In this document: in pieces, positions 11,511 through 21,758 of the stretch
How positions within the stretch are numbered: the stretch's first letter is position 1
Layout of the letters: every line of letters begins with the position of its first letter
Source of the DNA: Microbotryum silenes-acaulis
Lineage: Eukaryota > Basidiomycota > Microbotryomycetes > Microbotryales > Microbotryaceae
Assembly: GCA_003665825.1 (NCBI GenBank)
Contig: QPFY01000001.1
Location: 1,109,001 to 1,173,000 of the forward strand
Length of the DNA stretch: 64,000 nucleotides
Reading direction: 5' to 3'
Notes under the pieces: model-generated
What the model saw: the letters and a program-made list of their open reading frames with translations, nothing else
Databases searched by the model: none
Told to the model about the DNA's origin: nothing
Program-made: the position numbers and the translations under genes

Positions 11511-11522
11511 GGTTATGAGCCC
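11511..11522 (+). promoter_or_regulatory. Primer-binding site (internal Met-tRNA type)
   Basis: GGTTATGAGCCC abuts the LTR. It is complementary to the anticodon stem-loop (GGGCTCATAACC) of fungal methionine tRNA, not to a tRNA 3' end. Drosophila copia and yeast Ty5 are known to prime from this internal region. The ATG of the gag-pol frame lies inside this site. Confidence 0.75.
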
Positions 11523-14500
11523 ACCGAACCTACCAGCGGCGGGCGACCCCGACGATCACGGTGACATGGCATCTACGCCTCCTCTACCACCGTCATCAAC
11601 GTCGATCCACACCATCGACGTCGCCTCCGCTACCTCCGTCACGCTCACCAAAGAGCAATTCGACGAGCTGATTAGGAACCAGCGCCCCGCACCCGCACAG
11701 GACGACGACGCACTCTCCATGCGTCAGCTACTCCCCCCAGTCAACCCCCCGGTCTTCCCACACGACTCGAAGCTTACGGAGGACAATTACGTTGACTGGG
11801 TCCTCACGATGCCGCCATGCCCGCCCTCTTGGGCTGGATTCAACGCTCGGACGAATCGAGCGACGGTCCTCGTTGCGAAGGCGGTCGTACCGACCAAACG
11901 CTCAAAATGGGATCGTTCTGGTCCTGCCCCGAGCAACTGCCCAGCTTGTGGTCAAGGCAAACACTGGCTCGACAAGTGTCCGGAATCGCGCAAGCGAGCC
12001 AAGTACCTCGAGCTCAAGAACGCCATGAAGGAATTCCAAGGCTCATCATCGCCTGCGTCCACGTTCGTGGCCACCGAGGAAGCATCCAAGGATCAACACC
12101 TGTCCGTCTTTTCTTCTGCTACGTTTACCAACATTGGGCCACCGGCGGAAATCCTTCTGCTAGACTCGGCGTCGGCGTGCCACGTCGTCAACGATGCGTC
12201 CTTCTTTGACGGCCCCCTTTCGCCTACCCCGCAAGTCCTGCAAGGTCTAGGGGGAACGGTGAAGGCCTCGGGAATCGGCTCGGTCAAGCTCGTCTCCGAT
12301 AATGGTACCAAGTTCACCCTCAACGACGTGATCTACGCCCCCGAGAGCCCTGCCAACCTCATCTCGGTCCGGGCCTTCGACCGCAAAGGCGTTCGCATCA
12401 CCTTCGAACACGGAGAAGTCGAGCTCCGCACGCCGCAAGGGTGCATCGCCACAGCATCAGCCATCGCGTCCAGCGTTTACAAACTCAACGCTTCGGTCCA
12501 AGCTGCCAGCAAAGGTGCGCTACACACGCTCGACGCCACCAAGTCCAATAGGCTACCTCTACTTACCCTTCACCGGCGCTACGGCCACGCCTCTGTCCAG
12601 ACACTTAAAAAACTGGCGGCCTCTGGCCAGGTGGAGGGTTTGGATTGGCCCTATAGTGACTTCGAGTGTGAAGACTTCACCTGCAACGCGTGCCTTGCCT
12701 CCAAAGCGCATCGTTTGCCTTTCCCCTCTTCGTCGTCGCATGCCGCGGAACCGCTTGCATTGGTGCACTCGGATGTCTTATCTTTCCCCGAGGAGTCCTT
12801 TGGCCATAAGCGGTACCTCGTCACGTTCATCGACGACTTCTCGAGGAAGACTTGGGTTTACCCCATCGGGCACAAAAGCGAGGTCCTTCCGACATTCAAG
12901 GATTGGCTTCTGGAGATCGAAAACGCCACGGGTCGCAAGGTCAAAACGCTTCGCTCGGACAACGGGGGCGAGTATGTCTCTACCGCCTTCAACGGCTATT
13001 GCGTAGCTCGTGGAATTCAATTCGCGACCACACCGTACACGCCCGAGCAAAACGGTCGAGCCGAGCGAGTCAACCGGTCGATCGTGGAGGGCACCCTGGC
13101 TCTTCTGTCTCACTCGGGACTCCCACGATCATGCTGGGACGAGGCTGCCATGTGTTACATCCACGTCAAGAACCTATCGCCTCACGCGGCTCTCGGTGGA
13201 GGCATCCCAAACAGTCGTTGGTCGGGTGCCACACCAGGCGTGGAGGGTCTTCGGGCATTCGGTTGTCGCGCCTGGGCCACCGTGCCGGCTCACCGACGGG
13301 ACAAACTTGACCCAAAAGGGATCGCTCGGGTCTTCATGGGTTACGATCGACACGCGAAAGCCTGGCGTCTTCTTGACCCCTCCTCGATGCGTGTGAGTCT
13401 GAGCCGAAATGTGACGTTCGTTGAAACCGAGTTCCCCTTCACGACCGCACCAACCCGCGTGACGCAGCCACGCATCCCGGGTTACTGCCCCCAGCCGCCA
13501 CCTGTCGAAGCTCCAGCACCGTCGTCGGCTCCAACGCTTGTCGACCCTCCCCCGCGGCCACCTTCCCCAACGCCTGACGAAACACCCGCGTCGCCGGTTT
13601 CGACCAACTCGGCCGACAAAGACGACACCTCGTCGACCACGAGCGCTACGACGGAGCCAGCCGTGAACTTGCCGCAGCCACCTCCGGATCCAGCTCCACT
13701 CGCCAAAGTCAAGCCAACTTGGGAGTACGGCGACGTCGCCAAGGTTGGTCCCGATCCGGGGAAGTACGGTGAAGTCGACACTCGAAACATCATAGTTGGC
13801 CCCCGGACACGCCGCCAGCTCGTTCCCACCATGATCACGCGGGAACAGCTAGTCGACGGCCCCGACGGACCCACCGCCTCTTTCAAGAGCCTGCTCCTTG
13901 CCTTCGCATCCACCAAGGCCGGCTTCGCAGATCACGACTTGTCAGTTGTTCGCGATCCGGCAAATTGGGGCGACGTCATTCGATCGGGACAAGAGGACAT
14001 TTGGGGCGCTCCGGCACAGGATGAATTCGATTCGCTTCTGAACGATTACGAGGTCTTCGAAATCATCGAATCCGGTGAGCTCCCCGCGGGTGAGATCCTC
14101 CTGCGATCGGGCTGGGTGTTCCGGACTAAACGCAACCAGCATGGCGACATCACCGATTACAAGGCGCGTCTCGTCGCTCACGGATGTGCCCAACGTCCTG
14201 GCCTTGACTTCGAGAAGAACTACGCCCCAGTCGTCAAATTCACGTCCATTAGAGCCCTCATCGCACTCGCCGCGGCCAACGGCTATCACGTCCATCAGGC
14301 CGACGTCAACAAAGCGTACCTCCACGGCAAACTTGACAAGCCTCTGTACATGCGCGTCCCTCAGGGCATTGACCTGCCCGGCAAGATCCTCAAGCTGTCC
14401 AAATCCATCTACGGCCTTCGCCAGGCCGGCACCATCTGGAACGCTGAGATTGACTCGACTCTGCGGTCCCTCGGATACGTGCCCACCCGGTCCGACATCT

Positions 14501-15504
14501 GCATCTACCGCCGCGAACACGACGGGCACTCTCATTACATTGCCTTGTACGTCGACGACTTGCTTTTGGTTGGCCCCTCTACCGCCGAGATCGACCGGGT
14601 GCTCGACGCGTTGGAACTCGCGTATGGCATCAAACGTCTCGGACCTGCCGAATACATCCTAGGCATCCAAGTCAAGCGTGGACAAGACGGATCTATCACG
14701 CTCTCGCAAGAGCGCTACCTTCGGGACATCCTGGCCAGGTTCCAGTTCACCGATGCCAAGCCGGCGAGTATTCCAATGCAGCCAGGTGTCGTCCTTGACT
14801 TCGAGGACTTGTCGGCCACTCCTCAGGATCGTACGCGCTACTTGCAGGCCATCGGTTCGTTGATGTACGCCGCCGTAGGAACTCGTCCGGACCTTGCCTT
14901 CGTGGTCAGCTACCTCGCTCGCTTCTCGCAGCAGCCTGGCCCGGAGCATTGGACAGCCATCAAGCAGGTCCTCCGCTACATCAAAGGCACGCTGGACTTG
15001 GGGCTCACCTATCGCAAGACCAGCCAACCACTCCATGGCTACTCGGACGCGAACTGGGGAGCCTGTCTAACGACCTCGCGATCGACCATGGGCTACGCGT
15101 TCATCTTGTCTGGAGCCGCGATCGCTTGGTGCTCCAAACGCGAGCACAGGGTCGCCAAGTCTACTACCGACGCGGAGTACCTCTCTCTTTCGTACACAAG
15201 CGGTGATGCCATCCACCTGAGCGAACTCCTGGCTGAACTTGGCGCTCCGGTCTCTGGCCCAGTCGTGCTCTACGGTGACAACCAAGGTTCGCTGGCTCTT
15301 GCGCAGCACCCGACCAACCATCAGGGGTCTCGTCACGTTCGCATCTCGGAACACTACGTCCGCGAGAGGGTTGCTGAGAAGGAGATCGAGGTCCGCTACA
15401 TCGCCACCGGTGACATGTTCGCCGATATCTTCACCAAAGCCTTGGGTCCCAAGCCGTTCATCTTCCATCGGGTGAATTTGGGTTTACGAGGTGCAGTGGT
15501 ATGA
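11515..15504 (+). CDS. Copia gag-pol polyprotein
   Basis: One uninterrupted frame of 1329 codons from the ATG inside the primer-binding site. In order: a short gag ending in a CX2CX4HX4C zinc knuckle ([14 protein letters not shown], about residue 142); a protease with LLDSAS (about 216); a GAG-pre-integrase HRRYGH...CNAC finger; an integrase with Asp (HSDVLS), Asp (RSDNGGEY) and Glu (GRAERVN); a Pro-rich linker; a reverse transcriptase with LYVDDLLL (about 1012); and an RNase H with YSDANWG, TDAEY and YGDNQG. All pol catalytic residues are present. The gag is unusually short: after TEDNYVDW only about 55 residues precede the zinc knuckle, where related elements carry a helical gag domain of well over 100. 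The frame is open upstream into the LTR, but that part has no ATG. Confidence 0.95.
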   Translation: MSPPNLPAAGDPDDHGDMASTPPLPPSSTSIHTIDVASATSVTLTKEQFDELIRNQRPAPAQDDDALSMRQLLPPVNPPVFPHDSKLTEDNYVDWVLTMPPCPPSWAGFNARTNRATVLVAKAVVPTKRSKWDRSGPAPSNCPACGQGKHWLDKCPESRKRAKYLELKNAMKEFQGSSSPASTFVATEEASKDQHLSVFSSATFTNIGPPAEILLLDSASACHVVNDASFFDGPLSPTPQVLQGLGGTVKASGIGSVKLVSDNGTKFTLNDVIYAPESPANLISVRAFDRKGVRITFEHGEVELRTPQGCIATASAIASSVYKLNASVQAASKGALHTLDATKSNRLPLLTLHRRYGHASVQTLKKLAASGQVEGLDWPYSDFECEDFTCNACLASKAHRLPFPSSSSHAAEPLALVHSDVLSFPEESFGHKRYLVTFIDDFSRKTWVYPIGHKSEVLPTFKDWLLEIENATGRKVKTLRSDNGGEYVSTAFNGYCVARGIQFATTPYTPEQNGRAERVNRSIVEGTLALLSHSGLPRSCWDEAAMCYIHVKNLSPHAALGGGIPNSRWSGATPGVEGLRAFGCRAWATVPAHRRDKLDPKGIARVFMGYDRHAKAWRLLDPSSMRVSLSRNVTFVETEFPFTTAPTRVTQPRIPGYCPQPPPVEAPAPSSAPTLVDPPPRPPSPTPDETPASPVSTNSADKDDTSSTTSATTEPAVNLPQPPPDPAPLAKVKPTWEYGDVAKVGPDPGKYGEVDTRNIIVGPRTRRQLVPTMITREQLVDGPDGPTASFKSLLLAFASTKAGFADHDLSVVRDPANWGDVIRSGQEDIWGAPAQDEFDSLLNDYEVFEIIESGELPAGEILLRSGWVFRTKRNQHGDITDYKARLVAHGCAQRPGLDFEKNYAPVVKFTSIRALIALAAANGYHVHQADVNKAYLHGKLDKPLYMRVPQGIDLPGKILKLSKSIYGLRQAGTIWNAEIDSTLRSLGYVPTRSDICIYRREHDGHSHYIALYVDDLLLVGPSTAEIDRVLDALELAYGIKRLGPAEYILGIQVKRGQDGSITLSQERYLRDILARFQFTDAKPASIPMQPGVVLDFEDLSATPQDRTRYLQAIGSLMYAAVGTRPDLAFVVSYLARFSQQPGPEHWTAIKQVLRYIKGTLDLGLTYRKTSQPLHGYSDANWGACLTTSRSTMGYAFILSGAAIAWCSKREHRVAKSTTDAEYLSLSYTSGDAIHLSELLAELGAPVSGPVVLYGDNQGSLALAQHPTNHQGSRHVRISEHYVRERVAEKEIEVRYIATGDMFADIFTKALGPKPFIFHRVNLGLRGAVV

Positions 15505-15517
15505 CAGCACGGGGGGG

Positions 15518-15720
15518 TGTCAGAGTGTATATTGCTGTTTCATCCCACTTGTCTTCCTGATTATAAATAGTTACTAGTTGTTGATATTAGTCGCCTCGCG
15601 CGGCTCGTGCCTGCCTCGCGCGCGCTCCCTTAGCGCCTCTCTTCTTTCTCCAACTATCTTTACTATCATCTTCGGCTCTCGTACTTACGTATCTCGTGCC
15701 TCGGCTTCAGGTTCCCAAAA
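15518..15720 (+). repeat. 3' LTR of the copia element
   Basis: Direct copy of the 5' LTR. It is preceded by seven consecutive G (15511-15517), the likely polypurine tract for plus-strand priming, and followed by the CACGG target duplication. Confidence 0.93.
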
Positions 15721-15725
15721 CACGG

Positions 15726-17090
15726 TCCCCTGTCCGTTCAGATCTTCGGTGCGATCGGCCGCGCTCGGCAGAGGTGGAGAAGATCGAAAGCTTGAAGTCA
15801 CAGCGTGGCGTCATATCGATGAGATGACTCATTCTGCCAAGCGCACACCCCGCACCCAAGTCAGCTACCACCTCGAGCTCGTCGCCTCTCTCTCTTTCTC
15901 CTTCCTTCTCCTTGTCGACGCGCTCTGCACTTCTCGCACCACTTAATCTTGCCGACATCGCCCCCCTTTTCAGGAGGATACGAAACGGTGGCCTTTGTGG
16001 TGTGGTAGAGTCTGTCGTTCGATCCCTCCCACCGTCAAAAGTGTGAGTAATCACCTAGCTGTGATCGTGTTCGTGTGGCGTAGGGTCTGACTGACTCGTC
16101 TCGTGTTTACCCGTCTCGCGTCCATCTTTCACCACACCGCCTCCATCATCTTACCCCACACCACCTCTCCCCTCTCCCCTCTCACTGCGATCTCTCGCTT
16201 CCCACCTCGCCACTGCCTCCGACCTTACCGTCTGTCACGGCGTCACGGCTTGCCATCAGCCTAACCACTCGTCGACGAGTGTTGAATGGCGCCTACGGCA
16301 TGTCACTAAGGTTGTTCCCGGTCCACAAGACCGCTTGCATTTGATCGTACCCCGTGAGTCTTTGCTTTGACCCTTGATCGATCGATGGTTCGATCGTGCT
16401 CGCTGGCCCTTGACGACGGGCGAGACGGGGCTGACGATTCGATCCTCGCCTACACTCTCCACACAGTAGCCTCCACTGCGTCACCGAGTGGACCGATCTC
16501 ACCTGCTCGGATCAAAGGAGGTCCACGGTACCCTAAACATCAGTGAGTAGCATGTACCCTAATCCTATGGTACCAGGTAGCTTACTTCTAGTGTACGCAT
16601 CAACCTCCACTGGCAGCTGCACACGGTCTTCAAGCCATCTCCACCTCGGTCGACAAGGTCCCCTTTTCTTTTTCTGTTGCTTTCGAATTGATTTCACCTC
16701 GGAACTCTTACGCTGGCGGTGCTAAGTGGCAGGCGACTGGTCCTTGTTTAGCCTAGCCAGATCCAACTCCTACATTGAGCCTCTCTCGTGAACCCTTTTC
16801 GTGTTTTGTAGTTTTTGAGTGCACGTATCGAGATGCGCATGCACCACGGATTTGAAATTCGAGCTGCGACCTGCTCTGACCGCGAAGCTCGGCCGACCGT
16901 GCTCTCCCCTCTCCCCACTCGACCTGCTTTGCCCACCGGCAAGCCATGCCCTTGCAACGCATTACATCAGCGTGAAAGTGCTCGACACGATCAAACTACT
17001 CGACCTCACTGCTTTACCGTACTTGGAGGAGGAGCGTGCGGCTCAGCTTGACGACCCACCCGATCTCCGCTAGCTAGCGGGGGTTGAGTG
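15726..17090 (+). other. Long leader or intergenic region with several donor-like sites
   Basis: No supportable protein is encoded here. The stretch is C/T-rich around 16110-16210 and has several GTGAGT-like sites (near 16040, 16349 and 16540), so it may be a spliced 5' leader of the gene at 17091. This is inference only. Confidence 0.3.
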
Positions 17091-18575
17091 ATGGCCACCA
17101 CTTTCAACGCTTCGATGCCCGAGAGCAAGCCCCGTACAAGATGGTTGGGACAACAGGTCGAGACCGACTCGGAGGACGAAGAGGATGATATCGAGGTGTT
17201 CTGGGAAACGACGTCGATCATGTCCGGTGTCCCGACCATCTCACCCAACAAGATGCCGACGACGACGACGACGAGTACCCCACCTCGCACGACTTCCACC
17301 TCCACGACCACGACGGCGGCGGGTCATATGACCCGCTTGGCAGGGCAGAAGAGACCGGCGAATGCATCACCTCCGCCATCATTTTCTTCCTCTTCGACAG
17401 CAACCAAGACGGCCTCAGCAGTGGCAACAGCAGCAGCCTCCTTGGCCCGACGAAGGAAGAAGCGAGCCGGCGAAGGCTGCGACGTCCCGATCGGACAAGC
17501 CGTCGATTCCAAAACGCTCAAAATGGTCGGCCAACTCGCCATCAAATTCAGTACGCGATCGTCCTCCGCTGCTGCTACTGCTGCTGCTGCTGCAAATGCG
17601 AGTCGACAGTCGGTCGGGGCCAAGAAGAATCATAGTGCACCTTTTCTGCCTTTGAGGGATAGCACGGGGAGGATGGTCAATGTCAATTCGGCAAGGACGG
17701 GGATGACGACCGAGAGCAAAGGCAAGGCGGTTGTTCGAGCAGCAACAGGTTAGTGACTGGTATGTAAGATGACTTGGAAGGTCGTACTCATCCCAAGTCA
17801 ATCCACCCAAACAGCACCATCGGGGGCACTCTTGGATCAGCAAGCTCGGACCGCTCGTCGATCGCCTCCCACCCTCATCTCAGTCGCACCCAGGGCAAAT
17901 CATTCAACATCGCACGCCTCTTCCTCGAGAACATCTGCAACGGACACCTCATTACGAAGTACGAACGCTCTTACGACCAGTGTGACCCGAGTGGAGCCTA
18001 TCGAAGAATCCCGACCCAAGAGCGACGACTTTGACGACCTCTTTGACGGCGACGACTCGTTCGAACACATACTCTCCCAATACGACGAGGAGTCCCTCAT
18101 TTCAAATGCTACTACCATCATTTCCTCGCAATCGATGGGGACGACGACGGTGCGCAAGAATGATCAAGCCAAACCTGCGGTGCCGGAGCAGAAGCGGTCG
18201 GATCGGATCCTTCATGGTGTTGGGGAACAAGTCGCGACAAAAATGACCACTTCGCCACTGCCCCGGGTACCCAATGCATCCTCCACGCGCTCCGAAGTAG
18301 CCGCAAGAGGAGCCTCACCGAGGCGGAGTGCGAGGGCCGCCGTCACACGGACCACAAAATCGGCTGCGGCCCCAGTTACGCGAGTGATGACGACGACCAC
18401 AACAGCGCCTACCGCATCGACGACCAAAGCTCCCGCTCGACCACTACCTATCCAACGAACGGTTTCATCATCTTCATGCAGTCAAGCTGAGGCTCAGGAG
18501 AGGTTGCAGCAAGAATTGCAGAGTCTGGCTGAGCAAGATGTCAGTTTCTGGTCCGAAGAAGGGGATGAGGTCTGA
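17091..18575 (+). CDS. Low-complexity protein with aromatic and acidic motifs, function unknown
   Basis: Two exons (17091-17748, 17815-18575) encode 472 residues. Most of the chain is Ser/Thr/Ala-rich and probably disordered, with basic patches such as LARRRKKRAG. Three islands look conserved: TDSEDEEDDIEVFWETTSI near the N-terminus, DFDDLFDGDDSFEHILSQYD in the middle, and ERLQQELQSLAEQDVSFW at the C-terminus. The spaced acidic FW motif, acidic amphipathic segment and C-terminal helix recall the layout of the RPA-binding ATR/Mec1 activator ETAA1. That comparison is speculative and I assign no function. The start is the first ATG of an open frame. Confidence 0.65.
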
Positions 18576-18831
18576 GGTTTGAGGAAGATGGGTGACGTTG
18601 GAGCGAGTCATTTCTTTTCTTGTCGTGTTACTTGGATGTTGTAAGATCAAATAATTTTGCCTTCGCTCCTTGGAGCGAGTCCGACCGGACTTGCACTCCT
18701 CCATGGGGCGTTTGACGTGGGCTCTGCGTTCGTTCATCAAGGGACCTCGTGGGTACTACGAATAATGTTATCAAGAAGAGCTGCTTGCTTCACATAAGAC
18801 CGGTCCCACGCCCAATAGTCTGCTTCTCCTC

Positions 18832-20406
18832 TCAATCAGACCACTTTGCCCCCAGCGCACTCCCATTCCCCACTTCGTACCCTCCAAACCCACGCGTAGC
18901 AGGACTCGGCGATCCATGGTTATTGTTCGCAAGGTAACTCGAAGACGTTGATCCAGGGAACGAATGAGCTCTCGCCTGGATCGGGTGGGAAGAAGATGTC
19001 AATCGGAAAGGGACGTTGGGTGTTGGGAAGGCCGTTGATCCTTCCGTCGAGGAGACGGATGATGTGATCGAATCGTACGATTCGTCCCCTTCCCCAGTTT
19101 CATAATCGTCGTAATGGTTGCCACTGCCTACTCCTCCGGTCCCTGAGCCTCGATAGAACGAAGGCGACGTTGCCGTCGAAGACGAAGCGGACGAACTCGT
19201 TGTCGATCGTGTCCCCTCATTTCGTGTTGAAAACCGAGCCGGCTCAAACGCCTGATCAAGAATCGTCGTCGTCGACCTCGAAGATCCCCCCGTCGTTCCC
19301 CTGAGGTAAGCTTCCTCCTCTTCCTCCGAAACGACGAGATTGATCACTCTCCGACGAGGGATCTTGAGGAGGCCATCCGGATCTTTCTCGAGCGCCTGGG
19401 CTGATCTTCGTCGATGGTACGCTCCGAAAATGGGGCCGACGAACCAGTCCCATAAGGCCGAGGCGCCAAAGCCATCCCTTCTCAGGCCTTGCCAGAGGAC
19501 GAGGAGCTTGAAAATCCGGTAGCGCGGCTCCGAATTGAAGAGCACGACGGGGAGAGATGGGGTCGTAAGGGCGGTCGTTTTGGAGACGTGCCGCCGCGGT
19601 TGAGGGAACGGTCGACGTTTCTGAGCGACCGTTGGGTTCGATGACAGACTGGCGGGAATGAACGTTTCGGGAATGCGGGAGAGCGAATTGGGGTATCGTA
19701 GAGCCAGTCGACGCATGAGCGACTTGAGGGACCGTGTGAGAGGCGCTAATCGCGTCGATAGGGGTACGGTCGATGCCGATGCTCGAACGGATTCGGTCGC
19801 GCCGAGCAGGGCGAACAACAACCAGAACGACAGGACGTGCTTGAGTTCGCGGCGATACGAGTCGGTGCGTTCTTGTCGGAGTTCTTGTTCTTGTCTTGCG
19901 ACCGAGTCCAAGCCCGCGATGTCTGGGTTGTACTCATGATCTATCGTGAGGAGCTCATCGTCCTTGTCCCCCTCGCGGTCGAGTCGATCGAGGACTTTGA
20001 ACGTCTTGGTCACCCCTTCTGCGACACCCAATACGGTCAACATGATCCTCCATTGGTCTCTCCACCTCGCTAAGCCTGCGACCAGTCCGATGTTGGCGAG
20101 CAAGACGATCGCCCAGGGTGACAATCCTACGATCCGTTGAAGCACACGCGACGGCGGCGACTTGAGTACCAACGATTCGAGATACGCGATCCTAGGCAAA
20201 ATAGGCCGGGAAAGCGTATGTATTATCGGATGATCCGGTACGAGGTTGAGCAATGAGCTTGAAAGGGGTAGTACGACGCGTTGTGGATTTGCTGCCAGAA
20301 TCGGCGAAGTAGAGGTTGAGGCCGAGGCCGAGCCCGGTGCGATCCCTTGGGCACTCGTGGTGCTCGACATCGTACTGTTACGACGCGACACCATCTCGGA
20401 GGACAT
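18832..20406 (-). CDS. TB2/DP1/HVA22 (REEP/Yop1-like) family ER membrane protein
   Basis: Single-exon minus-strand gene of 524 residues. After a Ser/Thr-rich start come hydrophobic stretches (LSPWAIVLLANIGLVAGLA), then ELKHVLSFWLLFALLGATE, and later YRIFKLLVLWQGLRRDGFG followed by ALWDWFVGPIFGAY. The last two blocks match the family's pattern of a tryptophan-bearing hairpin followed by a short helix that ends at the cytosol. About 180 disordered Ser/Gly-rich residues follow. Family members shape ER tubules by hairpin insertion; that role is inferred. It is much longer than Yop1 (about 180 residues), as is common in basidiomycete homologues. It converges with the gene at 17091. Confidence 0.6.
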   Translation of the reverse strand: MSSEMVSRRNSTMSSTTSAQGIAPGSASASTSTSPILAANPQRVVLPLSSSLLNLVPDHPIIHTLSRPILPRIAYLESLVLKSPPSRVLQRIVGLSPWAIVLLANIGLVAGLARWRDQWRIMLTVLGVAEGVTKTFKVLDRLDREGDKDDELLTIDHEYNPDIAGLDSVARQEQELRQERTDSYRRELKHVLSFWLLFALLGATESVRASASTVPLSTRLAPLTRSLKSLMRRLALRYPNSLSRIPETFIPASLSSNPTVAQKRRPFPQPRRHVSKTTALTTPSLPVVLFNSEPRYRIFKLLVLWQGLRRDGFGASALWDWFVGPIFGAYHRRRSAQALEKDPDGLLKIPRRRVINLVVSEEEEEAYLRGTTGGSSRSTTTILDQAFEPARFSTRNEGTRSTTSSSASSSTATSPSFYRGSGTGGVGSGNHYDDYETGEGDESYDSITSSVSSTEGSTAFPTPNVPFRLTSSSHPIQARAHSFPGSTSSSYLANNNHGSPSPATRGFGGYEVGNGSALGAKWSD

Positions 20407-21758
20407 GGCAGCAGTGAGCGTAAGCTGTGGCGTTTGCTCGCCCAGTTACTGGCTGGTGTCGAATGAGTTGCTGCTGCGGTTGCGCAAGAGGTTGTGTGAC
20501 GCGCCGCGGGGGGGCTTCTATTTCACGCGTACGCGACTCGACTCGACTCGCCGTTCGGTAGATACGGTGTGCCGTGGGAGGGGAATGATGGGTCCGAGCG
20601 TCGGGTTGACGATCGCGCCAATATGCGGCGCAAGGGCTAATCATCTCACGAGGTGTATCGTGGGATGACAGAGTAATAGAAGATTTCAGCCAGATATATC
20701 TACTGAGGCAAATGTAAGGGCGGCCTCGGAGCCGCAGTCACAGTCTTGAGAAATTTTTCGAGGAAAGGAAAAAAAAAGGAGTATGTCATTGTGTTCACTT
20801 TGGCCGGCGCTCGCTCTGCCAACAAACCGCAGTAGCGCCCAGATTGCCGGCCGGACTTACGGCCGTGCCATCTTTTCACAGCGAGCCACTGCACGTACCA
20901 TCGATCGATCGATTCACTCTTCCTTCAACCTATTCAAAGTAAGTACGTCCTCCAAGTCATTCCTATGCTTTAGCTCCAACAAGAAGTCAATGACCGTTCA
21001 AGGCGTTGGCCGGCGAAGCGCACAAATTTCGTGTTGCCGACGCAGATCCGTAGTGTCGGCGCGATTTCGACGTCAAGTCAGGAAACACTTCGGCCTTGAC
21101 TTTGGCGACGCGTTACTCTCCAATGTAGCTCGCCAACCTGCAGTTGAAGATACCCTAATCGAAAAATGTCATAACCGACGTCACGGACTGGAACATGATG
21201 GTCACTGCATGCCTGTTGCTGCTTTATAACCGCTGTCCAGGCCGCCCCCACTTGCGCTCCTGGGCTGTCAGAAAGATGACCTCGCTCCCCCACATGCTCT
21301 TGCGCGCGCGCCCTCTCGTGCTGAGCTGCAGCCCCGATGAGCCCAGCCTGCCGAGCGGCTCTGAGTCCCACCCTCACTCTGTCTCATCCCACGACACCGA
21401 GGCACCTTCGCCTTAGTGACACAAGCGTAAACACTACCCCTCGCCAGTCTTCACCTTTGCTTGTCGCAGCTGTGACCCTCCTTCACGACCAGCTGAGCGC
21501 ACCCAGTGTTGATCCGCCGAAACCCCGCATTCTTGCACCTCGCTCCCACTCTCCGGCCCACCCGTGCACTGAGCACCCCCATTACCGCGACTCGTCCACT
21601 CGGCACACTTCGAGTCGAATACGCCGATCGGGTCGGATCGGTGACCAACCCCGAGGTATTCGTCGTCATTCTCGACCTCATCAACCGAAAGCCAGCGGCG
21701 CTGTGCTGCTGCCCGTGATCACGCGCTCTCAGGCTCCGGCCCAGCCTCGCCCTCGATC
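20407..21758. other. Intergenic region between divergent genes
   Basis: About 1.35 kb between the REEP-like start (minus) and the GID4 start (plus). Several open frames exist near 21300-21720 but none shows recognisable motifs, and they lie in a different frame from GID4. C-rich sequence with repeated CCAC/CCCC runs continues up to the GID4 start, so part of it may be a leader. Confidence 0.35.

Larger units (their letters stand above)
11303..15725 (+). mobile_element. Ty1/copia LTR retrotransposon, structurally complete, with 5-bp target duplication
   Basis: Two 203-bp LTRs (11308-11510 and 15518-15720) flank one long gag-pol frame. The 5-bp duplication CACGG lies immediately outside each LTR (11303-11307 and 15721-15725). 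The order protease-integrase-RT-RNase H defines the copia superfamily. The LTRs differ at only two positions that I can see, so the insertion is recent. A primer-binding site follows the 5' LTR and a G-rich polypurine tract (15511-15517) precedes the 3' LTR. It sits between genes and interrupts no recognisable reading frame. Confidence 0.96.

Noticed and set aside
11368..11514. N-terminal extension of the copia polyprotein into the LTR
   Set aside because: The frame is open but has no ATG. Its text is LTR sequence, so translation should start at 11515 or later.
15578..15946. A 122-codon open frame starting in the 3' LTR
   Set aside because: Its first part repeats the LTR-derived extension of the polyprotein frame and the rest has no recognisable content.
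20246..20668. Plus-strand 140-codon frame over the REEP-like N-terminus
   Set aside because: It lies opposite a coding exon with clear family motifs and shows no motif of its own.
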